A stretch of DNA of 64,000 bases from Photobacterium lipolyticum (GTDB lineage Bacteria; Pseudomonadota; Gammaproteobacteria; Enterobacterales; Vibrionaceae), in the NCBI RefSeq assembly GCF_003026475.1, contig NZ_PYMC01000001.1, forward strand, positions 124,001 to 188,000, in the 5' to 3' direction. How positions within the stretch are numbered: position 1 is the first letter of the stretch; the number at the start of each line of letters is the position of its first letter. The translations under genes were made by a program, and so were the position numbers. Shown here one piece after another: positions 27,325 to 35,912 of the stretch. Under the pieces are notes generated by a model. The model worked only from the letters and a program-made list of their open reading frames with translations, did not search any database and was not told the origin of the DNA.

Positions 27325-28054
27325 TAGCCATAACCATAGAAACAATCACCACCAAGGGACGGATAAGTTTCTGTCCCTTGGTAACCACAATTTTGGCCCC
27401 CGATCTCGCGCCAATAAATTGACCGGCGGCCATCAGCAGACCGACTTCCCATACCGGAAGCCCCCCGATAATAAAGAACAATAACGCCGCGATATTTGAT
27501 GTAAAGTTCAGCACTTTTGTTTTAGCCGTCGCCTCGATTATTCCTCGTTTCGCAATCGCAACAAAGCAGATGGTAAATAAGGAACCAGCACCCGGACCAA
27601 AAAAACCATCATAAAAACCGATTGATGTACCTACCGTTAAGGCAAACATATTCTCGGACAGCTTAGACTCACCCGGCTCGGCAATGGATTTTGGCGCCAG
27701 AAGAAAATAAAATGAGATCCCGAGCAGCAGTAACGGAATAATCGCGGTTAATACCGACGCATCAATTTTTTGTACCAATACAGCGCCTAATGCCGCACCG
27801 ATGAAAGTACAAATGATCCCATTTCGCATCTCACTGAATTTCACGACGCCATTACGGATAAAATAAAGGGTGGCGGAAAAACTACCAAAAGATCCCTGAA
27901 GCTTGTTAGTCGCTAAAGCCTGTGCCGGTGATAACCCGACAGCTAAGAGTGCGGGAACGGTTAATAATCCTCCCCCGCCCGCTATTGCATCGATAAATCC
28001 AGCCAATGCCGCAACACCGAAAAGAATGGTGATAATCTCGAGCGATAAATCCAT
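27284..28054 (-). CDS. TauE/SafE (DUF81, YfcA-like) membrane permease
   Basis: 256 residues, seven or eight hydrophobic segments. The start LAGFIDAIAGGGGLLTVPALLAVG with the GGGGLLTVPAL motif and the repeat near residue 145 (IGFYDGFFGPGAGSLF) are the TauE/SafE hallmarks. The family moves sulfonates, sulfite or other organic anions across the inner membrane. The substrate is unknown. Confidence 0.9.
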   Translation of the reverse strand: MDLSLEIITILFGVAALAGFIDAIAGGGGLLTVPALLAVGLSPAQALATNKLQGSFGSFSATLYFIRNGVVKFSEMRNGIICTFIGAALGAVLVQKIDASVLTAIIPLLLLGISFYFLLAPKSIAEPGESKLSENMFALTVGTSIGFYDGFFGPGAGSLFTICFVAIAKRGIIEATAKTKVLNFTSNIAALLFFIIGGLPVWEVGLLMAAGQFIGARSGAKIVVTKGQKLIRPLVVIVSMVMAIKLLIEQNPQWFQ

Positions 28055-28177
28055 CTATTGTTTCCCTAGTCATAATCATCGGCCGCTAGATTACCTGTAT
28101 ATATCAATAAACAACAACGAAACACACGACAGCAACCCATTCCAGTTTGGAATAGGTCGCCATACCAAATCTATTCG

Positions 28178-29059
28178 TTATCTAACCATGTTGCACAGCA
28201 TTTGCCATACTTGCTCACCGGCAGGGTGCAACCGAGCCTGATAACGATACGCGTAATAAGCAATAGGTAACCTCAGATAGGGTTCACCGATTAAGGCCAC
28301 TTTTCCTGCGGCTAATTCCCGCTCAATCGAATAATCAGGCAACCATGCCACCCCTAACCCTTGCAGCACCTGAATTTTCAGCAGATCCGTCATCGACGAA
28401 GAAAACACGGCCTCTAATTTTACCTGTTCTCGTATCGCTTCGACTTGCCGTCCCATATAGGAACTCGGGTTATAAGCAAGCCAGGGTACCGCTTTATTAT
28501 TATCAAGCAGGTATAACGGCTTTCCTGCACTATCGCAGGCACAAACCGGTAATAGCTCTGCTTCCCCAATGCGCAGTGACTGGTAGGGAGGTAATCGCAA
28601 CAATTCGTTATCGAACGCAAGTAACAAATCGCACCCCCCTTCCTGCAGTTCTACGATCGCCTGATCAACATCAATCGCTTCAACGCTTAGTAAAGGGTTA
28701 TGTTTGCCGGATAGTAGCTGGGGTTGGATTGTTGGCACTAAGCTGGTTGCCAGGGAGTGGGCAGCAGCAACCCGCACAATATTTCCGCCAAGCTTTGAGA
28801 GACCAGATAGCTGACCAATGCCATCCACCATCTGATTAATTAAGTTACGTGCTGAAATCCGAAAGAGCCTTCCACTTGGTGTTAACTCGATAGGAATTTT
28901 ACTTCGATCGACCAGCTCTGCACCCACGGCATGTTCTAATGCTCTGATACGGCGACTAAATGCCGGTTGTGTCACATTACGTTTTCCTGCTGCCTGGGAA
29001 AAATTACGAACATCCGCCAGTGTCAAAAAATCTTCCAGCCACTTACTTTCTATATTCAT
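28178..29059 (-). CDS. LysR-family regulator, HypT (YjiE)-like, copy 1
   Basis: 293 residues. Helix-turn-helix in FSQAAGKRNVTQPAFSRRIRALEHAVGAELV, the arrangement of the YjiE/HypT subfamily (KWL.DFLTL start). HypT of E. coli responds to hypochlorite by methionine oxidation. Here Met202 (SSYMGR) and Met223 (SSSMTD) are conserved in the paralogue at 33343, but I cannot align them to the E. coli sensor residues. It is divergent from the aspartate racemase gene, which points to aspartate rather than hypochlorite as its concern. Confidence 0.85.
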   Translation of the reverse strand: MNIESKWLEDFLTLADVRNFSQAAGKRNVTQPAFSRRIRALEHAVGAELVDRSKIPIELTPSGRLFRISARNLINQMVDGIGQLSGLSKLGGNIVRVAAAHSLATSLVPTIQPQLLSGKHNPLLSVEAIDVDQAIVELQEGGCDLLLAFDNELLRLPPYQSLRIGEAELLPVCACDSAGKPLYLLDNNKAVPWLAYNPSSYMGRQVEAIREQVKLEAVFSSSMTDLLKIQVLQGLGVAWLPDYSIERELAAGKVALIGEPYLRLPIAYYAYRYQARLHPAGEQVWQMLCNMVR

Positions 29060-29152
29060 GCGTTATAGTCGCGAAATAAAAAACAGTATAACGGACCATT
29101 AGTGTATATCGACCAGACTTCAAGCGATCAAGCTCACAACTCCAATCATTCA

Positions 29153-29171
29153 CCATACCGATCCGGCATGG
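29153..29171. promoter_or_regulatory. LysR-type T-N11-A box between LysR and racemase genes
   Basis: CCATACCGATCCGGCATGG is a near-palindrome (arms CCAT.CCG and CGG.ATGG) with T at 29156 and A at 29168 exactly 11 bases apart. It lies 94 bases before the LysR start and 81 bases before the racemase start, the usual place for a LysR operator. Confidence 0.5.
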
Positions 29172-29251
29172 GAATGACAGCAATGGCATTTCTCAATGTG
29201 AAGGTTCTATTTTATCGTTATTACAGTTAAAAACACTGTAGGGATAAGAAC

Positions 29252-29962
29252 ATGAGCAGGAAATTAGGTATTTTGGGCGGAATGGGTCCATTAGCTACTG
29301 TGGAATTTATGCAGAAAATCATCGCACAAACTCCCGCTCGTAATGATCAACAACATATTCCTATGCTGGTTCGTAATATCCCCCAGATCCCGGACCGGAC
29401 CGATTTTCTGATTGGAAATGGTTTGGACCCTTTCCCTGCATTAAAAAAAGGCTTTGAAGAACTTCAACAAGCTGGCGCTGAGTGCATCGTTATACCGTGT
29501 AATACCGCACACTATTGGTATCCACGACTTCAGGCAATCAGCAAGGTGCATACCATCAACATAATCGATAGTGTCGTTACTGAAGCAAAACAGCGTGGTT
29601 ATAGTCAAGTGGGCATTTTAGCAACATCAGCCACTATGATGACGCGTATGTATCAGGAAAAACTGGCGCAATGTGGGATTGATGCAATAGAAACCACAGA
29701 GCATGAGCAACAGGCTGTTATGGAAGGTATCTGTGCAGTCAAAGCCGGGGACGTTAAACGCGGGCAACGCTTAATGGCACCTGTTTTTGAGGCCATGCTT
29801 TCCCGCGGTGCAAATGCCGTTGTTTTCGGGTGTACTGAAATTCCCGTAGCCCTGGCAAAACAAGGCCTCCAACACCCTGATCAGTGTCTGGATTCACTTG
29901 AAATCTTAGCGACTGAGTGTATTTCCTGGGCGCAAGACGAATTTCACGAACTTGTCGCCTAG
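29252..29962 (+). CDS. Aspartate (Asp/Glu) racemase
   Basis: 236 residues. A PLP-independent racemase with the two catalytic cysteines in IPCNTAHYWY (about 82-91) and VFGCTEIPVAL (about 192-202), and the N-terminal GILGGMGPLATVEFMQKI. It interconverts L- and D-aspartate. AGGGATAAGAAC precedes the ATG. Its neighbours (LysR box, aspartase, asparaginase) suggest it feeds D-aspartate into catabolism, or supplies D-aspartate. Confidence 0.9.
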   Translation: MSRKLGILGGMGPLATVEFMQKIIAQTPARNDQQHIPMLVRNIPQIPDRTDFLIGNGLDPFPALKKGFEELQQAGAECIVIPCNTAHYWYPRLQAISKVHTINIIDSVVTEAKQRGYSQVGILATSATMMTRMYQEKLAQCGIDAIETTEHEQQAVMEGICAVKAGDVKRGQRLMAPVFEAMLSRGANAVVFGCTEIPVALAKQGLQHPDQCLDSLEILATECISWAQDEFHELVA

Positions 29963-30030
29963 TGGTTTCACCTCATATCGGCTGCGCTCAAAACCTCATG
30001 GGCAACGCAGCCATGGGTGTCACTATTATG

Positions 30031-30383
30031 GGTTTTGTCGCAGAGTTTAACTACACGCGCACTGATTTCCATCCTAAACATTGATGCATTTTACCTTTCA
30101 CTCTGCGGTGACTTTGCTCTGCGATATTGTACAGATACTTGATTGAAATGATTTCAATTAGACTCAGCATATACCCGTTATGCCAAAGTCCAACATTGAT
30201 GCCACGCTCTGCCAATATATCTTCAATTTCACGGTAGCTCAGCGTGTAGGAAAAATAGTAACGAACAGACTGCAGTATGATCTCGGAAGGAAGATGATGG
30301 CCTGCGAATTTAATAGTCATAATGTTGGAAGTGACGAATATTGATGGAGAGCACAACTTACTACTCCAGCTTGCGACAGAACC
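30031..30383. mobile_element. Internally deleted IS6-family element
   Basis: Ends are inverted: GGTTTTGTCGCAGAG at 30031-30045 and GCTTGCGACAGAACC at 30369-30383, agreeing at 11 of the first 12 outer bases. The 353-base interior encodes a shortened IS6-type transposase reading (30051-30320, minus). Full IS6 elements are about 800 bases, so roughly half is missing. No 8-base target duplication is visible, so it is old or has been rearranged. Confidence 0.75.
30051..30320 (-). pseudogene. IS6-family transposase remnant
   Basis: From ATG at 30320 the reading starts MTIKFAGHHLPSEIILQSVR, followed by YTLSYREIEDILAERGINV, the N-terminus of an IS6/IS26-type transposase. It then jumps, about residue 40, to a short unrelated stretch and ends in AEQSHRRVKGKMHQCLGWKS, which is the C-terminal motif (EQDHR.VKRR...LGFKS) of the same family. 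The central DDE region is therefore deleted in frame and the protein cannot be active. Confidence 0.75.
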
Positions 30384-30617
30384 GTTTTGGCTGCCTAAAT
30401 ACCTCAACCTCAGAAAAATCTGTGACCCCGCTTCAATATTCTGTTCAACTAAAAATTACAGCCGGTAAATTAACAATACAAAACAACTGAACAGTATTTT
30501 TAACAAACACTCCCACTATGCATTAAAAGCATTATTGCTTACTTTTTTGCATTTCACTTTGAAAAATAAAAGGACCATTGTGTTGGTGTCATCTCATTAT
30601 CAATAAAGGTAAAGGCT
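30384..30617. other. Leader region of aspA
   Basis: AT-rich promoter region to the right of the IS remnant. I looked for CRP (TGTGA-N6-TCACA) and FNR (TTGAT-N4-ATCAA) sites, as known for aspA in enteric bacteria, and found only poor half-matches. AAAGG lies 6 bases before the aspA ATG. Confidence 0.35.
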
Positions 30618-32048
30618 ATGCTCGATACTGCAAATAAGGTTCGTATTGAAGAAGATCTACTAGGTGAACTTGAAATTCCAGCATCTGCTTATTATGGGAT
30701 CCATTCACTTCGTGCCTATAAGAATTTCTCTATTTCATCGTCGAGAATTTCTGATGTTCCTGAGTTGGTTCGCGGTATGGTGTTTACCAAAAAAGCAGCC
30801 GCCAGAGCAAACATCGAACTAGGCACTATCCCTAGCGATGTTGGCAAGTACATTATTGAAGCCTGCGACTTGATCATCGACACCGGCAAGTGCATGGATC
30901 AGTTTATCTCTGATGTGTATCAAGGTGGTGCCGGTACCTCAGTAAACATGAACGCCAATGAGGTTATCGCCAATGTTGCGCTGGAACTAAAAGGCCACGA
31001 AAAGGGCGAGTACCACATCATCAATCCAAACGACCATGTCAACCGAAGCCAGTCGACCAACTGCGCCTATCCAACTGGATTCCGTGTAGCCGTATACAAC
31101 AGCATCATGAAAATGCTCGGTTCGGTTCAGTACCTGCAGACAGCCTTTGATGCAAAAAGCGAGGAATTCCAAGACATCCTTAAAATGGGCCGAACCCAAC
31201 TTCAAGATGCCGTGCCAATGACTGTGGGTCAGGAGTTTCATGCTTTCAGCATCTTGCTAAAAGAAGAAATCAAAAACCTGAAGTATGCAGCCTCGCTGCT
31301 GCTGGAAGTGAACCTTGGTGCAACAGCTATCGGTACCGGACTTAACGCAGCTAAAGGTTATCAGGAGCTGGCAGTAAAATACCTTGCCGAAGCAACCGGG
31401 CTGGACTGTGTACCGTCCGAAGATCTCATTGAAGCCACTTCTGACTGTGGTGCCTATATCACCGTTCACGCTGCACTAAAACGTTTAGCGGTCAAACTGT
31501 CAAAAGTCTGTAATGACCTCCGCCTGCTTTCTTCCGGACCGCGCACGGGCTTAAACGAGCTTAACCTGCCGGAAATGCAGGCTGGCTCATCAATTATGCC
31601 TGCCAAGGTTAACCCGGTTATTCCTGAAGTGGTAAACCAAGTCTGCTTTAAAGTATTCGGCAACGATACCACGGTGACATTTGCCGCTGAAGCCGGTCAG
31701 CTTCAGCTCAATGTGATGGAACCTGTAATTGGACAGGCTATTTTTGAATCCATTGAACTGCTGAACAATGCCTGCATCAACCTTGCCGATAAGTGCATCC
31801 GCGGGATCACCGTAAATAAAACGGTGTGCGAAGACTTCGTCTTTAACTCCATAGGTATCGTTACTTATCTTAATCCGTATATTGGCCACCACGAGGGCGA
31901 TATTGTCGGTAAGATTTGTGCAGAAACGGGTCGAAGTGTTAGAGACGTGGTGCTGGAACGCAAATTACTGGCCGCAGAGCAGCTGGACGAAATTTTCGCC
32001 GTACAAAACCTGATGCACCCTGAGTACAAAGCTAAGCTATATAACTAA
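30618..32048 (+). CDS. aspA: Aspartate ammonia-lyase (aspartase)
   Basis: 476 residues. Splits L-aspartate into fumarate and ammonia, feeding fumarate respiration. The family signature [15 protein letters not shown] lies at about residue 317, and substrate-contact text ([15 protein letters not shown], then [14 protein letters not shown]) is present. It is followed by a weak terminator and then ansB 71 bases on, so partial co-transcription is likely. Confidence 0.96.
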   Translation: MLDTANKVRIEEDLLGELEIPASAYYGIHSLRAYKNFSISSSRISDVPELVRGMVFTKKAAARANIELGTIPSDVGKYIIEACDLIIDTGKCMDQFISDVYQGGAGTSVNMNANEVIANVALELKGHEKGEYHIINPNDHVNRSQSTNCAYPTGFRVAVYNSIMKMLGSVQYLQTAFDAKSEEFQDILKMGRTQLQDAVPMTVGQEFHAFSILLKEEIKNLKYAASLLLEVNLGATAIGTGLNAAKGYQELAVKYLAEATGLDCVPSEDLIEATSDCGAYITVHAALKRLAVKLSKVCNDLRLLSSGPRTGLNELNLPEMQAGSSIMPAKVNPVIPEVVNQVCFKVFGNDTTVTFAAEAGQLQLNVMEPVIGQAIFESIELLNNACINLADKCIRGITVNKTVCEDFVFNSIGIVTYLNPYIGHHEGDIVGKICAETGRSVRDVVLERKLLAAEQLDEIFAVQNLMHPEYKAKLYN

Positions 32049-32065
32049 TAAAAACAATAAATCAG

Positions 32066-32089
32066 AGGGCTAATTAATAGCCCTTTTTT
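32066..32089 (+). terminator. Short terminator between aspA and ansB
   Basis: AGGGCTA / TAGCCCT, 7 bp around a 5-base AT loop, followed by TTTTT. With the start of ansB 30 bases on, it may reduce rather than stop read-through. Confidence 0.7.
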
Positions 32090-32119
32090 ATAACAAAAAC
32101 GATTCGAAGAGGAATCATT

Positions 32120-33181
32120 ATGAAACATAATCCAATACGTTTAGGTCTGATCATTGCCGGCTTGTGTGGCAGTTCGCTTTCTTACGCAGCAGATCTTCCT
32201 AATATAAAGATTCTCGCAACCGGCGGCACAATTGCAGGTGCTGGCCAATCAGCAACTGAATCTAGCTATACTTCAGGCAAGGTTGGGGTAGATGAACTGA
32301 TTGCAGCGGTGCCAGAGATGACTAAAATCGCTGACATCAGCGGTGAGCAAGTAGTCAAGATTGGCTCACAAGATATGAATGATGAAGTGTGGCTGACTCT
32401 AGCAAAACGCGTGAATGACTTGCTAGCGCAAGATGATGTCGATGGCGTGGTGATCACCCATGGTACAGATACCATGGAAGAGACAGCATACTTCCTTGAT
32501 CTGACAGTGAAGAGTGAAAAGCCAGTGGTACTTGTTGGCGCAATGCGTCCGTCAACAGCGATGAGTGCTGACGGGCCAACGAATTTGTACAACGCCGTTG
32601 TTACTGCCACTGACGAAGATTCTAAGGGCCGTGGAGTACTGGTTGCGATGAACGACAGCGTGTTTGATGCGCGTGATGTGACGAAAACCAGTACCACTGC
32701 GGTTCAGACTTTCCAGTCACCAAATTTTGGTACCTTGGGTTTCATCCATAATAGCGATGTGAAGTATCAACGTAGCCCAGAACGTAAGCATACCACAGAC
32801 ACCCCATTCGACGTCTCAAAATTAAACGTACTGCCTAAAGTGGGTATAGTTTATAACTATGCGAATGCATCTGAATTACCAGTAAAAGCGTTAGTGAATG
32901 CGAAATATGACGGCATCGTGAGTGCTGGTGTAGGTAACGGTAATATGTACCACACCGTTTTCGACGAACTTGCTAAGGCGAGTAAAAATGGTGTCATGGT
33001 TGTTCGTAGCGCACGTACGCCAACAGGTTCAACAACCCTCCATGCTGAAGTGGATGATGATAAATACGGTTTTGTTGCATCAGGTACTCTGAATCCACAA
33101 AAAGCCCGTATCCTACTGATGCTCTCTTTAACTCAGACCAAAGACTACAAAGAAGTTCAGAAGATGTTCCAGTTCTATTAA
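32120..33181 (+). CDS. ansB: L-asparaginase II, periplasmic
   Basis: 353 residues with an N-terminal signal peptide (HNPIRLGLIIAGLCGSSLSYAA). The first active-site threonine is in LATGGTIAGAGQ and the second in ITHGTDTMEETAYFLDLTV, as in type II asparaginases. It hydrolyses asparagine to aspartate in the periplasm; the product would be taken up and used by aspartase. GAGGA precedes the ATG. It belongs to the aspA group. Confidence 0.95.
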   Translation: MKHNPIRLGLIIAGLCGSSLSYAADLPNIKILATGGTIAGAGQSATESSYTSGKVGVDELIAAVPEMTKIADISGEQVVKIGSQDMNDEVWLTLAKRVNDLLAQDDVDGVVITHGTDTMEETAYFLDLTVKSEKPVVLVGAMRPSTAMSADGPTNLYNAVVTATDEDSKGRGVLVAMNDSVFDARDVTKTSTTAVQTFQSPNFGTLGFIHNSDVKYQRSPERKHTTDTPFDVSKLNVLPKVGIVYNYANASELPVKALVNAKYDGIVSAGVGNGNMYHTVFDELAKASKNGVMVVRSARTPTGSTTLHAEVDDDKYGFVASGTLNPQKARILLMLSLTQTKDYKEVQKMFQFY

Positions 33182-33230
33182 TCAGTGGTATTTTAAACTC
33201 ATTGAATCGTGAGTAAATAAAAGTCATATA

Positions 33231-33259
33231 AAAAAGGGCTATTATTTTTAGCCCTTTTT
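33231..33259. terminator. Terminator of ansB
   Basis: AAAAAGGGCTA / TAGCCCTTTTT, 11 bp with a 7-base AT loop. The flanking A- and T-runs mean it could also serve the convergent LysR gene. Confidence 0.88.
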
Positions 33260-33342
33260 AAATAATTATATTAAATAAAATTATTTTTTAGTGATATCTT
33301 TCAAATACAGTTGAATATCATACTGTGGATATCTTACACGAC

Positions 33343-34242
33343 TTAACCGCTCAGCTCTTTTATCGGACTTACTTGACTTAACTCGTTCCATATAGCTTCA
33401 CATGATGAGTGCAGCTTAGAATAATAGCGATAAACATACAGGTCTAAGGGTACTGGCTCTCTCTCTGTGAGTATTTTTAATTTGCCTGACGCTAACTCTT
33501 CTTTTATCGCATAATCAGGTAGCCAGCTAATTCCCTTGCCTTGCAACACTAAAGCCTTAATAAAATCAGTCATTGATGATGAACAGACCGTATTAGAAGT
33601 AAGCTTGCTATTGGCTCGATGAAGTGCTCTTCCCATATAACTTTCAGGAGTATAGTCCAGACATGGGACATCATCATTATTTGCCAAATCATAAAGCGGA
33701 TTTCCGCTTTCATCCACAGCAGAAACACAATACAAATAACTACGACCAAGATAAATAGACCGGTACGGGGCAACTTGCAGCCTATCTTCATAAAATGAAA
33801 ATAAGAAATCACACTTACCGTCTATAAGCAATTCAACGGCGTCATCAACTTCATTCGCCACAACAGATAAACTGGTATTCAGCTCAGGATTAAACAGGCT
33901 CGAATGAAGCTTGGGAAGCAAACTGATGGAAATAGAGTGAGCAGCACTTAATCGCACCGTATGTCGGCCATGAAATGAGCACCCGGCTAAACGACTAACT
34001 TCTTCATCTATTTGATGAATAATAGATTGTGCCGTGGTTTTAAACTGCTTGCCGCACAGAGTCAATTCGATAGGTGATTTGCTGCGATCAATCAAGACTA
34101 AACCTAATTCTGCTTCGAGCGATTTTATTCGTCTGCTAAATGCTGGTTGAGTAACATTGCGGACAGCTGCAGCATGGGAAAAATTTTGTAGTTCAGCAAG
34201 GGTAAGAAAATCTTGTAGCCACTTTGTTTCTATATTTTTCAT
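33343..34242 (-). CDS. LysR-family regulator, HypT (YjiE)-like, copy 2
   Basis: 299 residues. A paralogue of the regulator at 28178: they share the KWLQDFLTLAELQNFSHAA / KWLEDFLTLADVRNFSQAA start, VTQPAFSRRIK/R, and the SYMGR and SSSMTD motifs. It is divergent from the dicarboxylate symporter gene at 34640, a usual LysR arrangement. One may respond to a different aspartate-related effector, or both may be redundant. Confidence 0.85.
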   Translation of the reverse strand: MKNIETKWLQDFLTLAELQNFSHAAAVRNVTQPAFSRRIKSLEAELGLVLIDRSKSPIELTLCGKQFKTTAQSIIHQIDEEVSRLAGCSFHGRHTVRLSAAHSISISLLPKLHSSLFNPELNTSLSVVANEVDDAVELLIDGKCDFLFSFYEDRLQVAPYRSIYLGRSYLYCVSAVDESGNPLYDLANNDDVPCLDYTPESYMGRALHRANSKLTSNTVCSSSMTDFIKALVLQGKGISWLPDYAIKEELASGKLKILTEREPVPLDLYVYRYYSKLHSSCEAIWNELSQVSPIKELSG

Positions 34243-34639
34243 TTATCTTTCTCAATACTGTTGATTTACGGCAGTCATCACCCCAAAAATAATCCCTTAT
34301 AAAAACAATCCATTACATATACAATCAAATGTTGCCAGCTAAATAAGAACAATCATCAATAACTTCTTAACGCTTGTCTATTAAGTTGATCACAAACCTT
34401 AAATTTAACCTGATGCTTTTTAATAACCAAGTCTTTATTTTCAGCATTTCACAAGCATGAAAGATAACCATAATATCCACCTGCAACATTATTAAAAACA
34501 ACAATACCATTGTGTTAACAAGTGCAATGAGCAATACACATACAAATAGATTCAATATTAACCGTTCAATCCAAATTAGAAACAAGTGAATATATTATTA
34601 TAAGAAACTCGTATCCTAATAAAATTAAAGGTCAATAAA
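34243..34639. other. Divergent intergenic region between LysR copy 2 and the symporter
   Basis: 397 very AT-rich bases. The site resembling the box at 29153 is not repeated here. TATTAT-like sequences near 34590 may be a -10. No small gene or strong RNA fold is visible. Confidence 0.35.
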
Positions 34640-35827
34640 ATGAACTTAATCGTTAAATTATTGTGTGGAATATTAGTGGGCATACTGATGGGTATGTTTG
34701 CACCAGATGTCCTTATTCAAGGACTGATCACGGTAAAGTATTTAGTTAGCCAGTTAATTAAATTTACCATCCCCTTATTAATTCTCTTCTATGTCACCAG
34801 CGGTATAGCAAGCCTGCCCAAAAACTCCGGAAAATTACTCGGAAAGACCGTTGGTCTATCTTATATGTCGACTCTCGGCGCCGGTATTCTTGCGTTCTTG
34901 GTCGCAAAAAGCCTGTTCCCTATTTTGCTTGATGGTGCAGGCCAACTGCCCGAGGCCAAAACCGCTCTCGCGCCATTTTTAGCACTTCAGATCCCACCAA
35001 TCATGAATATAATGACGGCATTGACCATTGCCTTCATTTTTGGTCTCGGCATCTCAAGTATGGGTTCGGAACACCTGAAAAAATTAAGCGATCAGGGCCG
35101 TGATATCATTGAGTTGTTCTTAAATAAAGTCATCATCCCGGCACTGCCGTTTTATATCGCTGGCGTCTTTGCCGATATGACGGTAAAAGGCACCGTATTT
35201 GCTACCTTGCAAACCTTTAGCCTAGTGCTCATTGCTGTCATCGCGATGCACTGGGTTTGGTTGACCTTCCAGTTTGTCACTACAGGTATCGCCATACAGC
35301 AATCTCCGCTAAAGATCCTTCGTACCATGATGCCAGCCTACTTTACCGCTGTTGGTACTATGTCTTCCGCCGCGACCGTTCCGGTCACTTTGCAACAAAC
35401 TAAACGCAATGGCGTATCAAGTTCAATTGCCAATTTCGTCGTGCCATTGTGTGCCAACATCCACATGTCAGGCTCGGTGATCAGTATCGCCAGTGTTGCG
35501 GTAGCCGTCATTCTTATGACCGGTGCAGGTCCTGTACCTAGCCTGCTCGAAGCCCTGCCGTTTATCGCCATGTTAGGTATCACTATGGTTGCGGCACCGG
35601 GTGCGCCAGGTGGTGCCGTCATGGCTTCTGTCGGCTTGCTTGGCTCAATGCTGGGCTTTACCGAAGAAATGATTGCACTGCAAATTGTTCTTCACCTAGC
35701 GCAAGACAGTTTTGGTACCGCCTGTAATGTAACCGGCGATGGCGTGATTGCCCTGTTGATTGACAAGATGTCTGCCGAGACAGCAGATGCTGAAGAAGGA
35801 TTAGAGCTGGCAGAAGAGACTATCTAA
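34640..35827 (+). CDS. Dicarboxylate/amino-acid:cation symporter (SDF/DAACS family)
   Basis: 395 residues, about eight membrane segments plus two re-entrant loops. Serine-rich hairpin GTMSSAATVPVTLQ, the glycine-rich GAPGGAVMASVGLLG, and the substrate site ACNVTGDGVIALL (compare NMDG in GltPh) are present. It probably imports aspartate, glutamate or a C4-dicarboxylate with sodium or protons. Aspartate is favoured by the neighbourhood. A terminator and then maeA follow at 85 bases. Confidence 0.87.
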   Translation: MNLIVKLLCGILVGILMGMFAPDVLIQGLITVKYLVSQLIKFTIPLLILFYVTSGIASLPKNSGKLLGKTVGLSYMSTLGAGILAFLVAKSLFPILLDGAGQLPEAKTALAPFLALQIPPIMNIMTALTIAFIFGLGISSMGSEHLKKLSDQGRDIIELFLNKVIIPALPFYIAGVFADMTVKGTVFATLQTFSLVLIAVIAMHWVWLTFQFVTTGIAIQQSPLKILRTMMPAYFTAVGTMSSAATVPVTLQQTKRNGVSSSIANFVVPLCANIHMSGSVISIASVAVAVILMTGAGPVPSLLEALPFIAMLGITMVAAPGAPGGAVMASVGLLGSMLGFTEEMIALQIVLHLAQDSFGTACNVTGDGVIALLIDKMSAETADAEEGLELAEETI

Positions 35828-35860
35828 CCAAGCTTAATTTGATTCATTGAATATCAATAA

Positions 35861-35887
35861 GAGTTGTTTCAGGGCAACTCTTTTTTT
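35861..35887 (+). terminator. Terminator between the symporter and maeA
   Basis: GAGTTG / CAACTC with an 8-base loop and seven T. It precedes the maeA start by 25 bases, so maeA either has its own promoter or depends on read-through. Confidence 0.8.
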
Positions 35888-35912
35888 AAAGATAAACTGG
35901 ATGAGTTGCTAA

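Noticed and set aside
30023-30391. 8-base target duplication flanking the IS6 remnant
   Set aside because: The flanking bases (CTATTATG on the left, GTTTTGGC on the right) do not match.
30408-30617. CRP or FNR site before aspA
   Set aside because: Only half-site matches such as TGTGTTGGTGTCATC are present; not convincing.
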